From: Streptomyces fodineus
GTDB lineage: Bacteria > Actinomycetota > Actinomycetes > Streptomycetales > Streptomycetaceae
Assembly: GCF_001735805.1 (NCBI RefSeq)
Contig: NZ_CP017248.1
Coordinates: 5,456,001-5,520,000, forward strand
Reading direction: 5' to 3'
Length of the DNA: 64,000 bases
The position numbers were made by a program, and so were the translations under genes. Numbering within the stretch: the first letter of the stretch is position 1; each line of letters opens with the position of its first letter. This document shows positions 33,145 to 41,673 of the stretch, piece after piece. The notes below the pieces were generated by a model, which searched no databases, was not told where the DNA came from, and worked only from the letters and a program-made list of their open reading frames with translations.

Positions 33145-33837
33145 ATGAGCAAGCGTGCAGTCCTGGAGGTGATCGCACTCGATGCCGAGGACGCGGTCGC
33201 CGCCCAGGCCGGAGGCGCGGACCGCCTGGAACTGGTCACCGACATGGCGGCCGACGGGCTCAGCCCGGCGCCCGCCACCGTCGCCGGGATCCGGGCCGCC
33301 GTCGACATCGACCTGCGCGTGATGCTCCGGCTCGCGGACGGGTTCGCGGCCGGTGACGTCGACCGTCTGGTCCGGGTGGCCGGCGACCTGCGCGAGGCGG
33401 GCGCCGACCAGTTCGTCCTCGGTTTCCTCGACGCGGACGGCGGGGTCGACCTGGCCGCCGTCGAGCGGGTGGCCGGCGTGCTCGACGGCTGCGCGTGGAC
33501 GTTCCACCGGGCGATCGACCGGGCCGCCGACCGCGACGCCCTGCGCAAGCAGCTCGCCGACCTGCCCGGCCTCGACACCTACCTCACCGCGGGCGCCGCC
33601 GGCGGGGTGGACGAGGGGCTGGCGACGCTGGTCGCGGAGGCGGGCCGGCGGGGCGAGCCGGGCTACGGCCAGACACTCCTGGTCGGCGGCGGCCTGCGCC
33701 TGGAGCACGTGCCCCGGCTGCGGGCCGCCGGCATCGACGCCTTCCACATCGGCGGCGCGGCGCGCTCCGCGGGCTGGGCGGGAGCGGTTTCCGCGGGGGC
33801 CGTGGCTGAGTGGCGGAGGGTGCTGGACGGGGAGTAG
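33145..33837 (+). CDS. cutC: CutC-family protein
   Basis: A 230-residue TIM-barrel protein. It has the family opening VLEVIALDAEDAVAAQAGGADRLELVTDM, the GFLDADGGVD strand, FHRAIDRAADRDALRKQLAD and VGGGLRLEHVPRL. The CutC family was named for copper tolerance in E. coli, but that role is disputed and the actual activity is unknown. The barrel and conserved acidic residues suggest an enzyme. GGGGTGCC precedes the ATG. The upstream dre-like site suggests a link to amino-sugar metabolism. Confidence 0.9.
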   Translation: MSKRAVLEVIALDAEDAVAAQAGGADRLELVTDMAADGLSPAPATVAGIRAAVDIDLRVMLRLADGFAAGDVDRLVRVAGDLREAGADQFVLGFLDADGGVDLAAVERVAGVLDGCAWTFHRAIDRAADRDALRKQLADLPGLDTYLTAGAAGGVDEGLATLVAEAGRRGEPGYGQTLLVGGGLRLEHVPRLRAAGIDAFHIGGAARSAGWAGAVSAGAVAEWRRVLDGE

Positions 33838-33857
33838 ACGGTCCCCGTCCAGCGTCG

Positions 33858-34541
33858 TCACGCGGTCGCGAGCGCGACGAGGACGAAGAGGAACACCAGG
33901 CAGAAGCCGGTGAGCGGGACCAGGCCGATCATCCCGGCCGGGCGCCGCAGGACCGGGAGGCCCGGGTCCAGGCCGGGGCCGAAGGCGGCCGTCGGCGCGG
34001 GGAGCTTCCGGATCCTGGACAGGGTGAAGAGGTTGATCAGCAGCGTGATGGGCGTGATGACCATCGACATCGGACCCCACCAGCCCTGCGCCATCGTGTC
34101 CGACTGCATCTTCCGGAAGACGGCGAGCGCGCAGGTCTGGCAGAAGGTGCCCTTCCGCCACAGGTTCCGCATCACGATCAGCATGCCCTGATGGCCACGG
34201 ATCGTCATCCGCGCGGCGGGCGAGGCTCCGCACACATCGCACCCGGGGCCTGAGGGCGAGGGGGCGGCGGGGGACGGATGGGCACCGGGGACCTGCTGGT
34301 ACGCAGCGGCCTGGCCGTAGTCGGCGGGCGCCGGCTGGGACGGGTACGGCGCCGGGGCCTGCTGATACGGACCGGGTGCCGGCTGCTGGTATGCCCCGGG
34401 CGCCGGTGCGTACGGCCCAGGCGCCTGCTGGTACGGCCCAGGCGCCTGCCGGTACGGACCCGGCTGCTGCGCGTACGGCCCTGGAGCCTGCGGGTAGCCG
34501 GGATGCGGGGACGGAGGTGTGCTCAACGGAGGCCTTTCCAT
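33858..34541 (-). CDS. Pro/Gln/Tyr-rich two-helix membrane protein with CxxC pairs
   Basis: About 227 residues. The N-terminal 85 residues are repeats of the type PGPYQQA, disordered. Then come CDVCG and, 40 residues later, CQTC, which could bind zinc. Two C-terminal hydrophobic stretches follow (WGPMSMVITPITLLINLF and GMIGLVPLTGFCLVFLFVL). A second possible start is TTG 34526, which has GGAAAGG in front. The protein type is common in streptomycetes with no experimental function that I know. It converges on cutC with a 20-bp gap. Confidence 0.65.
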   Translation of the reverse strand: MERPPLSTPPSPHPGYPQAPGPYAQQPGPYRQAPGPYQQAPGPYAPAPGAYQQPAPGPYQQAPAPYPSQPAPADYGQAAAYQQVPGAHPSPAAPSPSGPGCDVCGASPAARMTIRGHQGMLIVMRNLWRKGTFCQTCALAVFRKMQSDTMAQGWWGPMSMVITPITLLINLFTLSRIRKLPAPTAAFGPGLDPGLPVLRRPAGMIGLVPLTGFCLVFLFVLVALATA

Positions 34542-34582
34542 GGGGACATGCCGGGACGGCACGACACCCTAGCGGCGTGCCG

Positions 34583-36637
34583 TCAGGCCAACTGAGCCGG
34601 TACCGGTGCCGCGTGGGTCACGATCAGACCCGACACCGCTCGCGTGAGCGCCACGTACAGCCTCCGCAGGCCCGTCCGTTCGTCCGGCTCGCCGTCCACC
34701 ACCGCCTGGGGCTCGTCCAGGACCACGTAGTCGTACTCCAGGCCCTTGGCGAGGGACGCCGGGACCAGGGTCAGGCGGGTGTGCCGGGTGGTCTCCTCGC
34801 CGGGGGCGAGGTACGGGATCCCCGCCGTCGTCAGCGCCTCGGACAGCGCCGGGATGCGGGCATCGGCGGCGATCAGGCCCGTCGAGCCCTCGTTGCGCAG
34901 CAACTCCTCGCAGGCCGCGACGACTTCGGACGCCTCCGTGACCGTACGGACCTCGAAGAAGCCCGGGTTCTCACGGACCGAGGCCACCGGGGTGAGACCG
35001 GGCGCGATGTGCGGCAGGAGGCGGGAGGCGTAGGTGATGACGTCCGTGGGGACGCGGAAGCCGGCCGTCAGCTCCTCGATGACCCCCTCGCGCTTGCCCA
35101 GGTGCGCCAGCGCCTCGTCCCAGCTGCGGGTGGCCCAGGGCGTCGTACCCTGCGCCAGGTCGCCGAGGACGGTCGCGCTGCCCGTGGTGCAGCGGCGCCC
35201 GACGGCCCGGTACTGCATGGGGGAGAGGTCCTGTGCCTCGTCGAGGACGACGTGGCCCAGCGAGTGCGTGCGCTGGATCAGATCCGCCGCCTCGTCGATC
35301 AGCACCGCGTCCGCCGCCGACCACCTGGCCGACTTCGCACTGCGCACCGGCTTGGTCCACAGGATCGTCTTCTGCTCGTCCTCGTCCAGGATCCCGGCGG
35401 CGTGCTCGGCGAGGAAGTCCGCGTCCGACAGCAGGCGCAGGACGAGCTTCGCCGGGTCCACCTGCGGCCAGATCGCCTTCACGGCCGCCTTCACCGCGCT
35501 GTTGCGGGCGACCGCGTCCTGCACCCGGTCGTCCGGTGCCTCGCCCGAGCGTTCCATCTGCACCAGCACCGCGTGCGCGATCCGCTGCGGCAGGGCCTCG
35601 CGGGCGGCGCCGTAGCGGATGTCCCGCTGAAGCAACTCCCGGACGAGCTCCTCCAGTTCGTACGACGGCACCCGCCAGCGCCGCGAGCCGCGCACCACCA
35701 CGACCGGCTCCGTCGGCAGGGTCACATGGGAGTACAGGGCCCGGCGCAGCACCTCGGCCATCCGGGCGTCGCCCTTGACCACGGCGGCGGCCGCCTCGTC
35801 CGTGCCGCGTACCTCGACGTGGGCGACCAGATCGTCGACGGTCGCCTGCTGGACGGTCAGCTCACCCAGCGCGGGCAGGACTTGCTCGATGTAGTGCAGG
35901 AAGGACTTGTTCGGCCCGATGACCAGCGTGCCGGTGCGGGCAAGCCGCTCCCGGTGGGCGTAGAGGAGGTAGGCGACCCGGTGCAGGCCGACGGCGGTCT
36001 TTCCGGTGCCGGGGCCGCCCTGGACACAGACCGTGCCGGACAGACCGGAGCGGACGATCTCGTCCTGCTCGGGCTGGATGGTGGCGACGATGTCCCGCAT
36101 GGGGCCGACGCGCGGCCGTTCGATCTCCTGCTGGAGCAGTTTGCTGGTGGTGGCGGGCCCCGCCGGATCGGCCGGGTCGGACAGGTGCTCGTCCTCGTAC
36201 GCGGTCAGGTCGCCGCCGGTGTAGCCGAAGCGGCGGCGCAGCCCGATGTCCATCGGGTCCTTCTTGGAGGCCCGGTAGAACGGCTGCGAGACCGGGGCGC
36301 GCCAGTCGATGACCATGGGGTCGCCGTCGGCGTCGTGCACATGCCGCCGCCCGATGTAGAATCGCTCGCCTTCCGCGCCCTCCGCCTGGGCGGCGCCGGG
36401 TGCGTGCAGATAGTCCAGCCGGCCGAAGAACAGCGGGGTGTCGCTGAGGTCGGCCAGCGCCTTGATGCGCTCGTCGATCTGGTGGGCGAGCACCGCGGCG
36501 TTGACCCAGTTCGCGGTGACGTCCCGGATGTCCAGCGACTCCACGTCCTCGCGCATGGCGCGCAGCGCGGCACGGGAGTCGGCGAGGTGGGAGCGCTCTC
36601 GGGCCAGGGGGCCGTCGGCGGGCATGGACGTGGACAC
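34583..36637 (-). CDS. HelD-like superfamily-1 helicase (RNA-polymerase-associated type)
   Basis: A 684-residue ATPase. It has an N-terminal coiled-coil arm (about 8-65), Walker A GGPGTGKT at 207-214, Walker B/DEAQ in VVLDEAQDLSPMQYRAV, the motif IV region FRVPTDVITYASR, and LAKGLEYDYVVLDEP near the end. This is the class II HelD layout of actinobacteria, which removes or recycles stalled RNA polymerase. A rifamycin-resistance variant (HelR) is known, but I do not see the rifamycin-associated element upstream. GTG 36637 follows GGAGGCACCCCC. Confidence 0.85.
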   Translation of the reverse strand: MSTSMPADGPLARERSHLADSRAALRAMREDVESLDIRDVTANWVNAAVLAHQIDERIKALADLSDTPLFFGRLDYLHAPGAAQAEGAEGERFYIGRRHVHDADGDPMVIDWRAPVSQPFYRASKKDPMDIGLRRRFGYTGGDLTAYEDEHLSDPADPAGPATTSKLLQQEIERPRVGPMRDIVATIQPEQDEIVRSGLSGTVCVQGGPGTGKTAVGLHRVAYLLYAHRERLARTGTLVIGPNKSFLHYIEQVLPALGELTVQQATVDDLVAHVEVRGTDEAAAAVVKGDARMAEVLRRALYSHVTLPTEPVVVVRGSRRWRVPSYELEELVRELLQRDIRYGAAREALPQRIAHAVLVQMERSGEAPDDRVQDAVARNSAVKAAVKAIWPQVDPAKLVLRLLSDADFLAEHAAGILDEDEQKTILWTKPVRSAKSARWSAADAVLIDEAADLIQRTHSLGHVVLDEAQDLSPMQYRAVGRRCTTGSATVLGDLAQGTTPWATRSWDEALAHLGKREGVIEELTAGFRVPTDVITYASRLLPHIAPGLTPVASVRENPGFFEVRTVTEASEVVAACEELLRNEGSTGLIAADARIPALSEALTTAGIPYLAPGEETTRHTRLTLVPASLAKGLEYDYVVLDEPQAVVDGEPDERTGLRRLYVALTRAVSGLIVTHAAPVPAQLA

Positions 36638-36903
36638 GGGGGTGCCTCCGGGGGGCCTGCTGGGTGGCTACGACGATGCCGCCCGGTTTCCGGCCGGGCG
36701 ACGGCACTCCGCGGACGGGAGGCGGGCAAGAGCGGAGATTCTAGGCGAGGGCGCGTGGCGGGGGCCAACGGTTTTTCCGACCCCTAGGGGACGCGCAGCC
36801 CCGGAGTAGGGGCCGCCGTCCACCCGGAGATCTACGCGCAGCCATGCGGGATTGGCTCTGGAGACCGATGCCGATCCCGTGCCCGGCGATCCACCATGGA
36901 GGC

Positions 36904-37086
36904 ATGAGCGCAGCAACCATCTCCCCAGGTCCTGTCCGGCCGCCGGGCGGCGCCACGGCCGTGGACGGCCCGCATCACCACTGGCTCGGCAACGCCCTGC
37001 GCGCCATCAAGGTGTTCGCGGAGGCCGCGTTCGGCGTGATCATCCTCGGTGAGTACGGGGAGGAAGCGGGCATACACCGTAAGTAG
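36904..37086 (+). CDS. Small (60-residue) conserved protein
   Basis: The start ATG 36904 follows CATGGAGGC. The first 25 residues are Pro/Gly-rich and disordered. The rest (HHHWLGNALRAIKVFAEAAFGVIILGEYGEE) is one amphipathic to hydrophobic helix long enough to touch or cross the membrane, with a charged end. The codon bias and ribosome site support it as a gene. No family is recognised with confidence. It lies between two helicase genes, divergent from the HelD-like gene. Confidence 0.6.
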   Translation: MSAATISPGPVRPPGGATAVDGPHHHWLGNALRAIKVFAEAAFGVIILGEYGEEAGIHRK

Positions 37087-37110
37087 CCTTCTTCCTCAAG
37101 CTCGGCTTCC

Positions 37111-38778
37111 TCAAGATGAGCCGGTGCTGTCCTCCGTCAGGATCTCGTCCGCGTCCACGATCCGGTACGCGTAGCCCTGTTCGGCCAGGAAGCGCTGGCG
37201 GTGGGCGGCGAAGTCCTGGTCGATGGTGTCGCGGGCCACGACCGAGTAGAAGTGGGCCTGATGGCCGTCGGCCTTGGGGCGCAGGACGCGGCCGAGGCGC
37301 TGGGCCTCCTCCTGGCGGGAGCCGAAGGTGCCGGACACCTGGACGGCGACGGTCGCCTCCGGCAGGTCGATGGAGAAGTTCGCGACCTTCGACACCACCA
37401 GCACGCTGATCTCGCCCTCACGGAAGGCGTCGAAGAGCTTCTCGCGCTGGGCGTTGGAGGTCTCGCCCTTGATGACGGGCGCGTTCAAGTGCTCGCCCAG
37501 TTCGTCGAGTTGGTCGATGTACTGGCCGATGACGAGGATCTGCTGGCCGGCGAACCGGCGGACGATCGCCTCCGTCACCTTCCGCTTGGTGTCCGTCGTC
37601 GCACAGAAGCGGTACTTCTCCTCCGTCTCGGCCGTCGCGTACGCCAGCCGCTCGGAGTCCGTCAGATTCACCCGGACCTCGACACAGTCCGCCGGGGCGA
37701 TGTAGCCCTGCGCCTCGATCTCCTTCCAGGGCGCGTCGAACCGCTTCGGCCCGATGAGGGAGAACACGTCCGACTCGCGGCCGTCCTCGCGGACCAGGGT
37801 CGCGGTGAGGCCCAGCCGGCGGCGCGCCTGCAGATCGGCGGTGAACTTGAAGACGGGAGCGGGCAGCAGATGCACCTCGTCGTAGACGATCAGTCCCCAG
37901 TCCCGGGAGTCGAACAGCTCCAGGTGCGGATAGACGCCCTTCCGCTTGGTCGTCAGCACCTGGTAGGTGGCGATGGTGACCGGGCGGATCTCCTTCTTCG
38001 TACCGCTGTACTCGCCGATCTCGTCCTCGGTCAGCGAGGTCCGCTTCACCAGCTCGTGCTTCCACTGCCGGGCCGAGACGGTGTTGGTGACGAGGATGAG
38101 GGTGGTGGACTTCGCCTGGGCCATCGACCCGGCTCCCACCAGCGTCTTTCCGGCGCCACAGGGCAGCACCACGACCCCGCTGCCGCCGTGCCAGAAGTTC
38201 TCCACGGCCTGCTTCTGGTACGGCCTGAGCGCCCAGCCGTCCTCCAGCAGCTCGATCGGATGCGCCTCGCCGTCGACGTACCCGGCGAGGTCCTCGGCCG
38301 GCCAGCCCAGCTTCAGCAGCACCTGCTTGATCTGCCCGCGCTCGGACGGGTGCACGACGACGCTGTCCTGATCGATGCGGGCGCCCACCAGCGGGATGAT
38401 CCGCTTGGACTTCAGCACCTCCTCCAGCACCGGCCGGTCGGTGCTGGTGAGCACGAGTCCGTGCGCCGGATGCTTGCTCAGCGTCAGCCGCCCGTACCGG
38501 TCCATCGTCTCGGCGATGTCCACGAGCAGTGCGTGCGGCACCGGATACCGGCTGTACTGCACCAGCGCGTCCACGACCTGCTCGGCGTCGTGCCCGGCGG
38601 CACGCGCGTTCCACAGCCCGAGCGGGGTGACCCGGTAGGTGTGGATGTGCTCCGGCGCCCGCTCCAGCTCGGCGAACGGCGCGATGGCACGCCGGCAGTC
38701 GTCGGCCCGCTCGTGGTCGACTTCCAGGAGCAGGGTCTTGTCGGACTGGACGATCAGCGGTCCGTTCACGTGCGGCAC
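37111..38778 (-). CDS. XPB/ERCC3-type DNA repair helicase
   Basis: A 555-residue superfamily-2 helicase. The N-terminal damage-recognition-like region precedes the helicase core, which has Walker A LPCGAGKT, the DEVH box in VYDEVHLLPAP, the RED motif (VREDGRE) unique to XPB, and the C-terminal RecA domain with SRQEEAQRLGRVLRPK (motif VI). It unwinds or translocates on DNA in nucleotide excision repair or transcription-coupled remodelling. GTG 38778 is chosen with GGAAAGGG before it. It is 56 bp downstream of the 904-residue helicase-associated protein on the same strand. Confidence 0.9.
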   Translation of the reverse strand: MPHVNGPLIVQSDKTLLLEVDHERADDCRRAIAPFAELERAPEHIHTYRVTPLGLWNARAAGHDAEQVVDALVQYSRYPVPHALLVDIAETMDRYGRLTLSKHPAHGLVLTSTDRPVLEEVLKSKRIIPLVGARIDQDSVVVHPSERGQIKQVLLKLGWPAEDLAGYVDGEAHPIELLEDGWALRPYQKQAVENFWHGGSGVVVLPCGAGKTLVGAGSMAQAKSTTLILVTNTVSARQWKHELVKRTSLTEDEIGEYSGTKKEIRPVTIATYQVLTTKRKGVYPHLELFDSRDWGLIVYDEVHLLPAPVFKFTADLQARRRLGLTATLVREDGRESDVFSLIGPKRFDAPWKEIEAQGYIAPADCVEVRVNLTDSERLAYATAETEEKYRFCATTDTKRKVTEAIVRRFAGQQILVIGQYIDQLDELGEHLNAPVIKGETSNAQREKLFDAFREGEISVLVVSKVANFSIDLPEATVAVQVSGTFGSRQEEAQRLGRVLRPKADGHQAHFYSVVARDTIDQDFAAHRQRFLAEQGYAYRIVDADEILTEDSTGSS

Positions 38779-38834
38779 ACACCCTTTCCACAACGGCCAA
38801 ACGTCCAGTGTGCCCTACACACCGACGATCACCG

Positions 38835-41549
38835 TCAGTCTCCCGCCAGCTCCGCCACCCCCGTGATCCGGTGCAGCGGATAGGTGCGGACCTCGTCCGC
38901 GGTGTGGTCGTACGCCGTGACGAAGCCGCCCTCCACCTTGACCGGGGCGATGACGCGCTGGCTGGCGGTGCCCTCGGCGTTGACGTAGCCGATCCAGAGG
39001 GACTCCCCGGTCAGGACGGCGGCCTGCATGGTGGCCAGGGTCTCGGCGGAGGAGGTACGGGGCAGTTCACCGCCGGCCAGGGGTGCCCCGCCGGATCCGC
39101 CGCCGGACTCGCCGACGGGCTTGCGCGGGGCGGTGGCGGCCAGGTCGCCCGCCCGGATCGCGCGGATCGCCGCCCCGAGCAGCGTGGCGTCCGGCGCCGG
39201 CGGTCCGTCCGGCACCGGCTCGGGGGCGGTGCGCGGCGGAGTGCGGTGGGCGTGGGCACGGGCGATCAGGACGTCACCCTCGGCGGACTCGGCGGCCGGT
39301 GCGTAACCCATCGCGCGCAGGCCCTCCAGCAGCGTCGCCGGGTCGCACTGGGCGGCCAGCACGGTCGGGGCGAGGCGGCGCAGGCGAAGGGCGGCGGCGC
39401 GCCGGTCGGCCAGGATCTCGTTCAGCAGGGTGTCGTCGTCGCAGCGTACGTACGCCGAGGCCGCGCCGATGCGGAGGTGACCGTGCTTGCGGGCCACGTC
39501 GTCGATCAGATAGGCGAGCGGCTGCGGGACGGGCGTGCGGGAGTGCTGGGCGAGGAAGGCGTGCAGATCGGCGGCGCTGCGGCCGGCGTCCAGGGCGCGG
39601 CGTACCGAGGCCGGGGTGAAGCGGTACACGGTCGCGCCGCCCTTGGACTCGACGTCCGCGAGCACGTCCAGCACATCGGCGAGGGGACGCTGGAGCGGCC
39701 CGGGTGCCACGGCCGTCAGGTCGGCCTGGAGCAGCACGTGGTCCAGCGGCTCGGGGAGCAGCGGCGCGAGCAGCCGGGCGGCGGCGGCCGTCGCCACGGC
39801 CTGCTCCGCGGGCGAGAGCGGGGCGAGGGCGGGGCCGGGGCGGTGGTGATGGTGGACGGGGAGCTTGTCGCCGGGGCCGCCGGGCTCGGCGGGGCCGGTC
39901 CCCTCGGCCGAGCCGACGGAGGCAAGGACGTGGACCGAGCCGGTGGCGGCCGGCGGGGCGGAGGTGCCCCGGGAGGCGGAAGCGCCGGGGACACCCGAGG
40001 GGGTGCGCGAGCCCGGCCCGGTTGCCGGGGCGCCCGATCCGGTGCGCGAGCCCGCCCCCGCCGCCGGGGCGCCCAGCAGGGCCCGCGCGTGCGCCGACAG
40101 CGCGCCCCGGCCCGTGATGCCCAGCAGCTCCGCCTCGGTCAGGGTCCAGCGGGCCAGCCGGGAGCGCAGGTCCTCGTCACCGTCGCGCTGCGGCCCGCGC
40201 AGCGGCCGTTCCCAGCACAGGCGGGCCAGTACCGACTCGGTGTCCGGGGCGGCGCCCACCGGCAGCCCGGCCAGCAGGGTCAGCACCCGGTGCCGTACCT
40301 CGGGTGCGGCCGAGCGGTCCAGGCCGGGGCCGAGCGCGGCGAGCGTACGGTCCTTGGCGTCCCGCCCGCCTACCAGCCCCGCCGTCCGGGTGGCCGCCAG
40401 CCAGGCCTCCGCCAGCCGGGCCCAGCGCTCGGCGGCGGGCCGCTCCAGCCACTCGTCGTAGGCGGGTGTGGCCGCGTACCGTTCGTCGGCCTCGCCGTCG
40501 GAGGCGATCAGACCGGCCGCGTACGCCAGCTCCACCCAGAACGCGGCGACCGGCTCGGCCGCGTCGAGGGCGACGGCGGTCCGCTTCAGGTCACGCACGC
40601 TCAGGCCGCCGGCCCGCAGCACCGCCGGGCCGCCCTCGTCCCAGTCCTTCAGCAGCTCCTCGACGGTGGCGAGCGCGGTGTACGCCTGCCCGGCCGCCGT
40701 CGCGTCCACCACCTGCGGGCTGTGGGTCGCGGCCGGTTCGACGGCCGGCGGCAGCGGCTCGGGCGCGCGGTGGGCGCGGCCCTCGCGCAGATGCAGGGCC
40801 ACTTCGCGGGGCAGGACGACCGTGCCGGGGGCGGTCGGCAGCAGCAGCCCGCGGTCCAGCAGCCAGCGCAGATGCGCGGCCGGCTCCGGGGTGACCTGCC
40901 CGTACGGAGGCCCCCACACCAGCCGGGACAGCACCTCGCGGGCCGGTTCCGGGGCACCGGCGAGCAGTTCGGCCATCTTCTCGCGGTCGCTGAACAGCGC
41001 GGTGAGCGCGGCCATGGCGGACACCGAGTCGTGCGTGGAGGGCAGCCCGGCCGCCGTGACGATCTCCTGCATCCGGCCCGGCGACATGCCCGAGGTGGCC
41101 TCCTGCACGGTGGGCCCGAGGCCGGTCGGGGAGGGGTGCTGCGGGGATGGCGCGAGGAGTTCGCGAGCGGTGCGGACCAGCCGCAGCCGCTCGTCGTCGC
41201 CCCACACCAGCGCCTGTTCGCGCAGGGTGGCGAGGGCGTGCGGCAGCGCGGCGGCGACCGTCTCGTCCCCGGCGTCCCCGGCCAGCAGGGCGAGCAGCGT
41301 GTCGTACGACGCCGGGTCCGGGGCGACCGCCAGGGCCTCCGCCGTCTGCAGCGCGAACCGGTCCAGCCGCTCCAGCGCGCGCAGCACCGAGGCACGGGTG
41401 CCGGCGCGGGTGGCCAGCTGGGTGAGGTCGGTCGGGACGGGCGTGATGAGGTCAGGGCGGCTGCGCAGCAGCGCGGCCAAGGAGACGTCGTCCCGCGCGC
41501 GGAGCGCTTCCGCGAGGGAACGGGGGGCTGGGTGGGCCGCTTGGCTCAT
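38835..41549 (-). CDS. Large helicase-associated/WYL-like protein
   Basis: A 904-residue protein without Walker motifs. The N-terminal 300 residues are helical, with ARDDVSLAALLRSRPDL and repeated HTH-like segments. The middle holds a disordered Gly/Ala/Ser/Pro linker (about 510-570). The following part matches the helicase C-terminal-associated family (PF13625-like, VLLQADLTAVAPGPLQRPLADVL and RIGAASAYVRCDDDTLLNEIL). The last 60 residues look like a WYL ligand-binding/regulatory fold (LWIGYVNAEGTASQRVIAPVKVEGG). I infer a partner or loader of the XPB helicase encoded just downstream. The start is probably ATG 41549; a GTG lies three codons earlier. Confidence 0.8.
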   Translation of the reverse strand: MSQAAHPAPRSLAEALRARDDVSLAALLRSRPDLITPVPTDLTQLATRAGTRASVLRALERLDRFALQTAEALAVAPDPASYDTLLALLAGDAGDETVAAALPHALATLREQALVWGDDERLRLVRTARELLAPSPQHPSPTGLGPTVQEATSGMSPGRMQEIVTAAGLPSTHDSVSAMAALTALFSDREKMAELLAGAPEPAREVLSRLVWGPPYGQVTPEPAAHLRWLLDRGLLLPTAPGTVVLPREVALHLREGRAHRAPEPLPPAVEPAATHSPQVVDATAAGQAYTALATVEELLKDWDEGGPAVLRAGGLSVRDLKRTAVALDAAEPVAAFWVELAYAAGLIASDGEADERYAATPAYDEWLERPAAERWARLAEAWLAATRTAGLVGGRDAKDRTLAALGPGLDRSAAPEVRHRVLTLLAGLPVGAAPDTESVLARLCWERPLRGPQRDGDEDLRSRLARWTLTEAELLGITGRGALSAHARALLGAPAAGAGSRTGSGAPATGPGSRTPSGVPGASASRGTSAPPAATGSVHVLASVGSAEGTGPAEPGGPGDKLPVHHHHRPGPALAPLSPAEQAVATAAAARLLAPLLPEPLDHVLLQADLTAVAPGPLQRPLADVLDVLADVESKGGATVYRFTPASVRRALDAGRSAADLHAFLAQHSRTPVPQPLAYLIDDVARKHGHLRIGAASAYVRCDDDTLLNEILADRRAAALRLRRLAPTVLAAQCDPATLLEGLRAMGYAPAAESAEGDVLIARAHAHRTPPRTAPEPVPDGPPAPDATLLGAAIRAIRAGDLAATAPRKPVGESGGGSGGAPLAGGELPRTSSAETLATMQAAVLTGESLWIGYVNAEGTASQRVIAPVKVEGGFVTAYDHTADEVRTYPLHRITGVAELAGD

Positions 41550-41673
41550 CTGACCCACGTTAGCGGGTGAGTACGTTCCAGCCGAGCGGGTCGGGTGCCG
41601 GCCCCGGGCGACCGGGGGGAGGCGGTACCGTCCTCACCGGGGTTTCATGGCCTTCACCCCGGAGGGGTTTCCG

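Noticed and set aside
34376..36787. An 803-codon plus-strand frame across the HelD-like gene
   Set aside because: Composition is repeated Arg/Gly/Val shadow peptide; the opposite strand holds an intact ATPase with Walker motifs.
36638..36903. Rifamycin-associated element upstream of the HelD-like gene
   Set aside because: I looked for the 19-bp GGGGCTTGC/GCAAG palindrome and did not find it; only a CCCCTAGGGG palindrome is present.
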